From contig CAMFLG010000218.1 in the NCBI GenBank assembly GCA_945957495.1, positions 1 to 5,996 of the forward strand: a stretch of 5,996 nt of DNA, given 5' to 3'. Origin of the DNA: an uncultured Pseudorhodobacter sp. GTDB taxonomy: Bacteria; Pseudomonadota; Alphaproteobacteria; Rhodobacterales; Rhodobacteraceae. A program made the translations under genes and the position numbers. Positions 1 to 5,802 of this stretch are shown one piece after another. The notes beneath the pieces are model-generated. The model did no database searches, was not told where the DNA came from, and saw only the letters and a program-made list of their open reading frames with translations. Numbering within the stretch: the stretch's first letter is position 1; each line of letters starts with the position of its first letter.

Positions 1-55
1 CCGCGAAGGCGGCCGCACCGTCGGCGCAGGCGTCGTGTCGAAAATCATCAAGTAA
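1..55 (+). CDS. tuf: Elongation factor Tu, C-terminal end (partial)
   Basis: Only the last 17 codons and the TAA stop (53-55) are in the window; the frame begins at base 2. The translated tail reads REGGRTVGAGVVSKIIK, the highly conserved end of bacterial EF-Tu domain 3 (the REGGRTVGAGVV motif). EF-Tu is the GTPase that delivers aminoacyl-tRNA to the ribosomal A site in the cytoplasm. A strong terminator begins about 25 bases after the stop, so the gene appears to end its transcription unit here. A tRNA-Trp gene lies downstream, as is usual for one of the two tuf copies in Rhodobacteraceae. Identification is secure although the fragment is short. Confidence 0.93.
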   Translation, partial: REGGRTVGAGVVSKIIK

Positions 56-79
56 GCATCAGGTTTGCTTGACGGGTTG

Positions 80-105
80 GGGCCATCCTAACGGGTGGCC
101 CTTTT
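80..105 (+). terminator. Rho-independent terminator after tuf
   Basis: A nine-base-pair stem (80-88 GGGCCATCC with 93-101 GGGTGGCCC, one G-U wobble) closes a four-base TAAC loop. It is followed directly by TTTT (102-105) and then a further T-rich stretch to about 112. This is a textbook intrinsic terminator, 24 bases after the tuf stop codon. It should separate tuf transcription from the small gene that follows. Confidence 0.9.
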
Positions 106-171
106 CATTTTCTGCTGTCAGGAATTGTCAGCAGGCAGGCGCTATCTTTGGGAAAAGCCAAGGAGAATGTC

Positions 172-579
172 ATGCAAAAGACCTATCACGGACGTTGCCA
201 TTGTGGGGCGGTGCAGTTTGCCGCCGAACTTGATCTGGCGGCTGGAACGTCGCGCTGCAATTGCAGCTATTGCCGCAAGCTGCGGTCCTGGTCGGTGCGC
301 GGCACGTCAGAGCATTTCCGACTGGAAAGCGGCGCACAGGATCTGGCCAGCTATGTTTTCGCCAAAGGGGCTGGGCTGGATCACGCATTTTGTCGGCATT
401 GCGGGGTAACGCTGTTCGTGCGCGGTGACATCCCGGAAATGGGCGGTGCCTTTGTGTCGATCATGGTTGCGGTGCTGGAAGATGCGGAAGAGGCCGAGTT
501 GATCGCCGCACCGGTTGCCTGGTGCGATGGGTTGAACAACAACTGGTGGAATCCGCCCGGGGAGGTGCGCCATCTTTAA
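172..579 (+). CDS. GFA/CENP-V family zinc-binding protein
   Basis: Predicted product of 135 residues, the usual size for the GFA family (glutathione-dependent formaldehyde-activating enzyme / centromere protein V fold). The cysteine pattern is complete: C9-x-C11 (RCHCGAV), C29-x-C31-x2-C34 (CNCSYC) and C74-x2-C77 (FCRHCG). In this family these bind a structural zinc and a second zinc. No signal peptide or membrane segment is seen, so it should be cytosolic. The start at 172 is chosen because AAGGAG at 160-165 sits six bases upstream; an in-frame ATG at 148 lacks such a site. The gene stands alone between the tuf terminator and tRNA-Trp. The original GFA enzyme was proposed to condense formaldehyde with glutathione, but most family members have no proven substrate and no formaldehyde pathway gene is nearby. 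Family confidence is high; function is unknown. Confidence 0.9.
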   Translation: MQKTYHGRCHCGAVQFAAELDLAAGTSRCNCSYCRKLRSWSVRGTSEHFRLESGAQDLASYVFAKGAGLDHAFCRHCGVTLFVRGDIPEMGGAFVSIMVAVLEDAEEAELIAAPVAWCDGLNNNWWNPPGEVRHL

Positions 580-604
580 GGCTGGTCGCAGGCGCTGATC
601 GGCC
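580..604 (+). terminator. Possible weak terminator hairpin after the GFA gene
   Basis: Directly after the TAA stop, GGCTGGTC (580-587) can pair with GATCGGCC (597-604), eight pairs including two G-U wobbles, around a nine-base loop. No T run follows immediately (the next T-rich stretch is CCTTTTGG around 620). It may be a weak or factor-dependent terminator or only an mRNA 3' end structure. Confidence 0.3.
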
Positions 605-759
605 ATCGGGCCTTGATTCCTTTTGGGGCAACACGCAGGCGTGGCGTCATCCTGGATGCAGGGCGGTTGCCCCGCATCCGCATGTTCCCCGGTTGGTTGG
701 CTTTTTGCGAGAGCGTTTCTCTTTCCTGCCGCCAAAGGCGACGAAGCCGAATTCTCCGC

Positions 760-788
760 TTGATTTCCCCGCAGCCCTGCCGTAACTC
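760..788 (+). promoter_or_regulatory. Candidate sigma-70 promoter for tRNA-Trp
   Basis: TTGATT (760-765) is a good -35 match and lies 17 bases before TAACTC (783-788), a poor but TA-starting -10. This would place the transcription start at about 795, a few bases before the tRNA 5' end at 801. The GC-rich stretch between the -10 and the tRNA (789-800) resembles the discriminator of stringently controlled stable-RNA promoters. The weak -10 keeps this tentative. The rest of the 580-800 spacer shows no convincing gene. Confidence 0.35.
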
Positions 789-800
789 ACCCGCAGGCCT

Positions 801-876
801 AGGAGTTTAGCTCAGTTGGTAGAGCATCGGTCTCCAAAACCGAGGGTCGTGGGTTCGAGTCCCCCAACTCCTGCCA
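801..876 (+). tRNA. tRNA-Trp (anticodon CCA)
   Basis: All four arms can be folded. The acceptor stem pairs AGGAGTT (801-807) with AACTCCT (866-872), with discriminator G873 and an encoded CCA at 874-876. The D stem pairs GCTC (810-813) with GAGC (822-825). The anticodon stem pairs TCGGT (827-831) with ACCGA (839-843) around loop CTCCAAA, giving anticodon CCA at 834-836, which reads UGG. The T arm is GTGGG-TTCGAGT-CCCCC (849-865), with one T-C mismatch at its second pair. The five-base variable loop is normal. Length is 76 bases including CCA. The tuf, then tRNA-Trp order fits Rhodobacteraceae. Confidence 0.97.
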
Positions 877-1188
877 GCCTGTTTTCTGAAATTATCTCTT
901 TCTTGCCTTGCAGGTGATAGCACTTGGCTGTGCCTTTGATGGGCCGCTGCTGCACGCGGGCAAGATCTATTGCGATTTCGTTAACGGGACTCAGAAGCTG
1001 TTGTTTTTAATATGGAAAAATTCGCGTCCCGGCGTGGGCGCGCCAAGGATCACTCTTCCGGCAGCCCGCAGCCGACCCGCAATAGGTTGCCTTCGCGGCG
1101 GAAGGGCAGATATTGCACCCAGACCCGCAACAGGGGATTGCACCCTGATCAGCCTTGTGACTCCTATTCTGGAACAAGGATGGTGAAG
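877..1188 (+). other. 312-bp leader between tRNA-Trp and the glycosyltransferase gene
   Basis: I see no convincing gene here. An AT-rich patch around 1001-1020 contains TAATAT (1008-1013), which could be a -10 element, but no good -35 lies at 16-18 bases. Downstream are two short direct repeats: GACCCGCAA at 1074-1082 and 1122-1130, and ATTGCACCC at 1112-1120 and 1137-1145. A hairpin also forms: TGCC-TTC (1088-1094) pairs with GAA-GGCA (1101-1108) with one bulged G, around GCGGCG. No T run follows the hairpin, so it is not a classical terminator. The reading frame of the next gene stays open back to 1012, but the 59 extra codons give an Arg/Pro/Ser-rich stretch unlike the body of the protein. 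No clear terminator for tRNA-Trp is visible, so read-through into the next gene is possible. Confidence 0.45.
1176..1180 (+). promoter_or_regulatory. Ribosome binding site deciding the start at 1189
   Basis: AAGGA (1176-1180) lies eight bases before ATG 1189-1191. Three in-frame ATGs are clustered at 1180, 1189 and 1198. For 1180 the AAGG touches the start codon, which is too close. For 1198 only a weak GGTGAAG lies upstream. The 1189 start is therefore favoured, with 1180 and 1198 as near alternatives that change the protein by three residues. Confidence 0.5.
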
Positions 1189-3504
1189 ATGGTCAGCATG
1201 GCAACCAGTCAACCGGGGAACATTTTGATCGCAGACAAAGTTCAGCATGCAAGCCTGCAGTCCTGGGCGGTGGGCGCGGCGTTTGTCTTTGAACCCCTTC
1301 GTGACGTCGCAACCAACCGGTTTGTCGATGTCTTCCTGCACTGGCCCGACAGCGCCGCCCCTGCCTTGGATGCGCCGCTGACCCGCCACGAAACCCTGAA
1401 CCTGCGCCATTTCCCTTACGCCACGCGTTGCCAGATCAAGTTGGAACCGCAGACCGCGCCGATCGAGTTCAGGATTGGCGCGGATGCAGCACATATCCCG
1501 GAAGTGATACCGGAAACCGGCCTTTTGGACGGTTTGCGGGTGCTGGTTGCCGAACGGATCAATGAACCTTTTTCGGCAATCCTCGACTGGCTGGTCTGGC
1601 ACGTGGATCGCCACGGCGCGCAGGCGGCTCTGATCGTGGATCGCTCTGACAGCCCGGCAGCCCTCGCCGCCGCGCTGGCCAGAGCCGTCGCCGCCGAACC
1701 CCGGCTGGAGCCGCTGCAGCGGGTTTTGATTGTTGATGTAGACCACCCTTTGGGGCGCCCTGACGAGGGGCCGGCCTCGCACCCGTTCCATCTGTCAGAT
1801 GCCCCCGGCAAGGACCGGATGGAGCGGCCCGCGCCTGACCCCAAGTCATCGCGCCTTGGCTTTTCGCTTTTGTTCGATCTGCTGCGCGTGCGTTATCTGG
1901 CGCGGGCAAGGGCGGTGGCGCGGCTGGACACGATTGATCTGGCGCTGCTTGGCCCACAGGGCAAAACCCTGTTCGAGGCGCTTGAGGATCAGGTGGAAGC
2001 CGTGCTGAACCTGCGCGGGGAACGGGTTTATCCCTGGAGCCTGCGCGAGGGGGCCGTTTCTTTCGGGGATCACATCTGCGGGCGGTTTGACGGTTATGAC
2101 CGGAACAAATCCTGGGCCGCCATTCCCGTTCGCATACCGTCCGGCTCTATCTGGATGCCGCATCGCGTTCTGGGGCCAAAGTCGGAGGCGGAACATGCCT
2201 GGCCATTTTGGCGCTGCATGGCGTTGCGGATCGAGGATGGCAAGGTGTCCCGAATCGTTCCCAAGACCAGCCTGCAAGAGCAGCCTGACCTGCTGGATAT
2301 GGCAGCCTATTTTGGCGCAGACCCGGAACGGGTGCCGGAGGAACCTATCCAGTCGGAGCATCTGCTTCCGGCGCGAGTGATTACTGGAAACCGCACCGCC
2401 ATTGTCACCACGATGAAAAATGAGGGGCCGTTCATTCTGGAATGGCTGGCCTATCATCGCGCCATCGGCGTTTCGGATTTCCTAGTTTATACGAATGATT
2501 GCACGGATGGGACCGACACGTTCCTGCAACTGCTGATGACGAAAGGCTATGTCGAGTGGCGCGAAAATCCCTATCAGACCTCTGGGATGAAACCGCAGCA
2601 CGCGGCGCTTGATGCGGCCAATGCCGAACCGCTGATCCGGGATGCGGATTGGGTGCTGTGCATGGATGTCGATGAATATATCGCCGTGCATGTGGGCGAT
2701 GGCACGCTGGCGTCGCTTTACAATGCGGTGCCGGACGCAAACATGATTTCGCTGACGTGGCGGTTGTTCGGAAACGACGATGTGCATGAATATCGCGATG
2801 CGTTCATCACGCAGATCTTCAACCGCGCCGCCCGCGAATTCGCCAACAAGCCGCATCAGGCCTGGGGTTTCAAAACGTTGTTCAAGAACACCGGCGCCTT
2901 CAAGAAGTTGGGGGTGCATCGCCCCAAGGGTTTGCGCCCGCATGCCCTGAACCTGATCAATTGGGTAAACGGATCAGGCAAGCCGATGCCAGAAAGCCAA
3001 TGGCGCAACGCCTGGCGGTCCAATTCGGATACCTTTGGCTATGAGATGGTCTCTTTGAACCACTATGCCGTGCGTTCGGCGGAAAGCTTCTTGGTCAAGC
3101 GGGATCGGGGCCGGGTGAACCATGTGGACCGCGATCAGGGCATGGCCTATTGGTTCCGCATGAACCACAACTGCGTTCCCGACGATCGGATGCGCCGGGT
3201 GCTGCCGCTGTTGCAGGCCGAATATGACCGGATTCTGCGTGATCCGGAGATCGCGGCGGCGCATCAGGCCTGCGTTGCAGCCCACAGAGCCAAGATTGAT
3301 GAGTTGAAGCAGCAGCCAAAGTATCAGGAATTTTATGCAGAACTGACCAGCCCCCGCATGGAAAAGCTGGCGCGTCTGCATGGGCATTTCGGATCAAACG
3401 TCTATCTGGCTGGCCCTGAGGTGATCCCCGACGCAATTCTTGCGATGGACCCGGAGGATACGTTTCAGTTTACCGTCGAATACACCGACGAAACCCAGCA
3501 TTAA
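1189..3504 (+). CDS. Family 2/92-like glycosyltransferase with a degenerate N-terminal copy of the domain
   Basis: Predicted protein of 771 residues, presumably a cytosolic or inner-membrane-face glycosyltransferase; no signal peptide or membrane helix is seen. Residues about 1-110 are an unassigned, probably beta-rich module. Residues about 404-630 form a GT-A domain of the Glyco_tranf_2_4 / GT92-like type. It has the TTMKNEGPFILEWLAYH start (N411, E412), the DxD metal/nucleotide-sugar motif in CMDVDEYI (D493, D495), W559, H577-R578, and the closing LNHYAVRS motif (N624, H625). Residues about 112-330 look like a second, decayed copy: NEPFSAILDWLVWHV at 125, but LLGPQ at 253-257 where DxD would be, then W309 and H325-R326 at matching spacing. 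Residues 665-771 are mostly helical and charged. The donor and acceptor sugars cannot be read from sequence; a surface or exopolysaccharide role is inference. The gene converges with the other multi-domain glycosyltransferase gene, 27 bp away. Confidence 0.88.
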   Translation: MVSMATSQPGNILIADKVQHASLQSWAVGAAFVFEPLRDVATNRFVDVFLHWPDSAAPALDAPLTRHETLNLRHFPYATRCQIKLEPQTAPIEFRIGADAAHIPEVIPETGLLDGLRVLVAERINEPFSAILDWLVWHVDRHGAQAALIVDRSDSPAALAAALARAVAAEPRLEPLQRVLIVDVDHPLGRPDEGPASHPFHLSDAPGKDRMERPAPDPKSSRLGFSLLFDLLRVRYLARARAVARLDTIDLALLGPQGKTLFEALEDQVEAVLNLRGERVYPWSLREGAVSFGDHICGRFDGYDRNKSWAAIPVRIPSGSIWMPHRVLGPKSEAEHAWPFWRCMALRIEDGKVSRIVPKTSLQEQPDLLDMAAYFGADPERVPEEPIQSEHLLPARVITGNRTAIVTTMKNEGPFILEWLAYHRAIGVSDFLVYTNDCTDGTDTFLQLLMTKGYVEWRENPYQTSGMKPQHAALDAANAEPLIRDADWVLCMDVDEYIAVHVGDGTLASLYNAVPDANMISLTWRLFGNDDVHEYRDAFITQIFNRAAREFANKPHQAWGFKTLFKNTGAFKKLGVHRPKGLRPHALNLINWVNGSGKPMPESQWRNAWRSNSDTFGYEMVSLNHYAVRSAESFLVKRDRGRVNHVDRDQGMAYWFRMNHNCVPDDRMRRVLPLLQAEYDRILRDPEIAAAHQACVAAHRAKIDELKQQPKYQEFYAELTSPRMEKLARLHGHFGSNVYLAGPEVIPDAILAMDPEDTFQFTVEYTDETQH

Positions 3505-3517
3505 CGCAGCTGGGTTT
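3491..3517. terminator. Perfect inverted repeat between convergent genes, candidate bidirectional terminator
   Basis: AAACCCAGC (3491-3499) and GCTGGGTTT (3509-3517) form a perfect nine-base-pair stem with a nine-base loop. The left arm lies inside the last codons of the forward gene, and its TAA stop (3502-3504) is in the loop. The right arm ends 14 bases before the complement of the reverse gene's TAG (3532-3534). Each strand carries only three T residues at the stem's 3' edge, so the U tract is short. The position between two convergent genes favours a shared terminator. Confidence 0.6.
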
Positions 3518-3531
3518 GGGGCGGCGGCAAT

Positions 3532-5790
3532 CTACAGAGTCTTAAGCGCCTTGCGGATATAGCGGTTATCACCGCGTTTCAGCACCCAACGGCCCAGATT
3601 GCGCGCCAGCTTGGGATGGCCACGTTCCAGCGCGCGTTTGAAGAGTTCCGACTGGTAACGCTGAAAATCCTTGCGCGCGCGCAGGATCTTGTAAAATTCG
3701 GTCTCGGTCAGGGTTCCATTCAGCGCGCCTAGGATGATCGGCGTCAAAATGCCCATCTGGCTAAGCGATGATCCCAGCCGGTGCCCCAGCAGCGGCGTTC
3801 TGAGTTTCACCACATTCGCCCCGGTCAAACGATGCACATGGCCTGAATCAAGCGGTTCGTAAGGGTCGTAAAGCACTGTCACCCGGCGAGCATTGCGGCT
3901 TGCCTCGACCGCATCGCCATAAGGCCCGGTGAAATCGCGGTCCCATGCCGTTTTATAGCGCGTCTCCCACGGCACCAGCGCGCGATCCAAGGTGGACTGG
4001 GGCGATATTGCCACCACATCCGCACCTGGGCAGGCCGCGGAAAAGGCGCAGGCGGCATAGCCCCCCATTGAGGCGCCATAGAAGACGACACGCTTGAATC
4101 TGGAAAAGAATCCCTCATCGCGCAGACGGTCAAATTCCGCCGAAACCCAAGGATCGCGATACCAGGTCCAACCGCCTGCCATCACGCCCAACATCGACCA
4201 TCCCTGCTTTTCAATAAAGCCAAATCCCCAGGGGCGGCGATCATCCCGCTTCGTCATGGCGATATCAAGGTTGTCAAAGGTCACAACCAGCGTTTCCGGA
4301 TTGCGCGGAATGAAAAGGAACGAATGACTGTCGTTTGCGGTGTAGAACCCATCCTCGCCGATCAGCGTCTTGGCGATGACCGACCAGTCATCCGCAGCGC
4401 CGCCATCCGTGGTTGGACCCGGTTCTACGGTGGATGCTGTCTGGGCATTTGGTTTTTGGGCACTTCCCGCTGCCGCGCGCAGAAGTACCCGGGTGATCAC
4501 CTCTGCCCCATCACCGCGCGACGCGAGTTCGTCAATTGTGCCTCTGGGCTTGAGAAATGGCCAAGTGCCAGAGCCTTTGCGGATATCGGTGATCAGCACA
4601 CCGCCCGGGGCAAGCACCGCATCCAACAGCCCGTCAAGTGGCGCGGCTTTGTAGATGTCGCCAAAGCCGGAAAGGTTTGCCACCACATCTGCAGGCAGCA
4701 GTTCGCGCTGTGTCCGCACGATCCGTATCGCGCCCGGCGCAGCCCCGTTGTCCAGCAGATAGTCCCGATAGGCGGTCAGCGCGGGGCTTTGCCCGGCCAC
4801 AAACCGGCCTTTGTGATCGACATCTACCAGATCAATCAACGCGCCAAACCGCCTGTGCGCTGCCAGCGCCAGCGATTGTGCATGGCCGGACAGGTCGGCA
4901 AACCGGTTTGCGCTTTTCAAAGCCAAGAGATCGATCAGACCGTCATCAGGCGCAGCCTCGTCGGGCAGGCTGACCAAGGCATCAGCCGGGTGGATGGCAT
5001 GTTGGGCGACCAGGTCGGCCAGAAAGCTGGATTCGGGGGGCCGGCCCTTATGCCGCAAGGCGATCTCACGCTTGTTGGCGGCCCAAAGCTGCAGCGTGGT
5101 CGTTGCCGGGGTGAAGTGGGCCTCGACCTTGCGGGCGGGCTTAAAGAAAACCTTTCGGCCAGAAACGGCAATTGGGCAAAACACGCCCGCCGGTTGGACC
5201 TGTGGCAGCAGACCGTGGACAGTGGCGAAATGCGTCAGCATCAACGCGCCCCAAGTGCCTAACGGTTTTTGCCGGATGTGAACCGGAGTGCCTGCATCCC
5301 GGGCGGCTTCATACTCTGCCCGCTGCTTTGGCGGCAGGAAAGCCGGGATGGCGAAGGGGTCGGCCATCAAGGCCATCATCGCATCCAGCATCGGATGATC
5401 TGGTGGCAGACCAAGAACCGCGCAATGTACGCGCTGCGCGTCGGGCCCATCAAAGCCCATCACAACATCGCTGTCATATTGCAGCGGGCGCAGGCAGAAA
5501 ACGTCGGGATCCACCCAGATCAGCCCGGCGCGGTCCTTCAGCATGTGGATGCGGAAAAGGTCGGTGAACAGCGCGAGACTATCCGCGTGTTTGTATTCCA
5601 GGAACACATCTGACGCCACAATGGCGCGCGCGTCTTCCATGACCACACCGGCGGGCACGTTCGGGATGTCTTGGTAATGAAAGAGCGTGATCTTCTGGCC
5701 CTGATCCACGAAGGATTTCAGACACAGTTGCTCGAACCACGACAAAGGCCCACCGATCCAGAGTGTCGCCACCTCGCGTCGCCGTGTCAT
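3532..5790 (-). CDS. Three-domain protein: DxD glycosyltransferase, methyltransferase-like domain and serine alpha/beta-hydrolase-like domain
   Basis: Predicted protein of 752 residues, with start ATG at 5790-5788 and stop TAG at 3534-3532. Residues 1-270 resemble the Gly_transf_sug (GT32-like) DxD family: LWIGGPLSWFEQLCLKSF near the start, D77-x2-R80 in FTDLFR, the DxD motif WVDPDVFCL (D94, D96), LGTWGALMLTH at 177-187, and H225 in the closing segment. Residues about 285-440 suggest a class I methyltransferase-like Rossmann fold (ADVVANLSGFGDIY, then LAPGGVLITDIRKG), but the glycine-rich SAM loop is not evident. A Pro/Thr/Gly/Ala-rich linker spans about 441-466. Residues about 468-690 look like an alpha/beta hydrolase with nucleophile elbow YGASMGGYAA (S574), likely acid D642 or D648, and H670. 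Residues 700-752 form a very basic helical tail. No signal peptide or membrane helix is seen. The role is likely glycan assembly plus modification; the substrate is unknown. An in-frame ATG at 5877 is rejected because it lacks a ribosome site. Confidence 0.85.
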   Translation of the reverse strand: MTRRREVATLWIGGPLSWFEQLCLKSFVDQGQKITLFHYQDIPNVPAGVVMEDARAIVASDVFLEYKHADSLALFTDLFRIHMLKDRAGLIWVDPDVFCLRPLQYDSDVVMGFDGPDAQRVHCAVLGLPPDHPMLDAMMALMADPFAIPAFLPPKQRAEYEAARDAGTPVHIRQKPLGTWGALMLTHFATVHGLLPQVQPAGVFCPIAVSGRKVFFKPARKVEAHFTPATTTLQLWAANKREIALRHKGRPPESSFLADLVAQHAIHPADALVSLPDEAAPDDGLIDLLALKSANRFADLSGHAQSLALAAHRRFGALIDLVDVDHKGRFVAGQSPALTAYRDYLLDNGAAPGAIRIVRTQRELLPADVVANLSGFGDIYKAAPLDGLLDAVLAPGGVLITDIRKGSGTWPFLKPRGTIDELASRGDGAEVITRVLLRAAAGSAQKPNAQTASTVEPGPTTDGGAADDWSVIAKTLIGEDGFYTANDSHSFLFIPRNPETLVVTFDNLDIAMTKRDDRRPWGFGFIEKQGWSMLGVMAGGWTWYRDPWVSAEFDRLRDEGFFSRFKRVVFYGASMGGYAACAFSAACPGADVVAISPQSTLDRALVPWETRYKTAWDRDFTGPYGDAVEASRNARRVTVLYDPYEPLDSGHVHRLTGANVVKLRTPLLGHRLGSSLSQMGILTPIILGALNGTLTETEFYKILRARKDFQRYQSELFKRALERGHPKLARNLGRWVLKRGDNRYIRKALKTL

Positions 5791-5796
5791 GCCTAT

Positions 5797-5802
5797 CCTC
5801 CC
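5797..5802 (-). promoter_or_regulatory. Strong ribosome binding site deciding the start at 5790
   Basis: On the reverse strand GGGAGG (5802-5797) precedes ATG 5790-5788 by six bases (ATAGGC). It matches the anti-Shine-Dalgarno sequence closely and outweighs the in-frame ATG 29 codons upstream at 5877. Confidence 0.85.

Noticed and set aside
307..735. Reverse-strand open frame over the GFA gene
   Set aside because: It is antisense to a clear GFA protein with complete zinc cysteines and has no motif of its own.
801..876. tRNA-Trp 3' end as a phage or island attachment site
   Set aside because: No second copy of the tRNA 3' sequence and no integrase is seen in the window, so an att site cannot be claimed.
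908..1186. Small forward open frame with a TTG start just after tRNA-Trp
   Set aside because: No ribosome site, no recognisable motif, and its second half is out of frame with, and overlaps, the low-complexity leader.
1012..1188. N-terminal extension of the forward glycosyltransferase from ATG 1012
   Set aside because: No ribosome site before 1012, and the 59 extra residues are Arg/Pro/Ser-rich and unlike the rest of the protein; the ATG at 1189 has AAGGA eight bases upstream.
991..1791. Reverse-strand open frame of 266 codons, and similar antisense frames at 1846-2457 and 2482-2943
   Set aside because: Antisense to the forward glycosyltransferase, Arg/Gly/His-rich, no motif and no ribosome site; typical shadows in GC-rich DNA.
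3721..4389. Phosphoadenosine phosphosulfate reductase as function of the C-terminal domain
   Set aside because: I see no reductase signature such as the ECGLH-type cysteine motif; the GASMGG elbow points to an alpha/beta hydrolase fold.
4324..5262. Forward-strand open frame of 312 codons
   Set aside because: It lies wholly antisense inside the fusion gene, shows no recognisable motif, and is explained by codon bias of the gene on the other strand.
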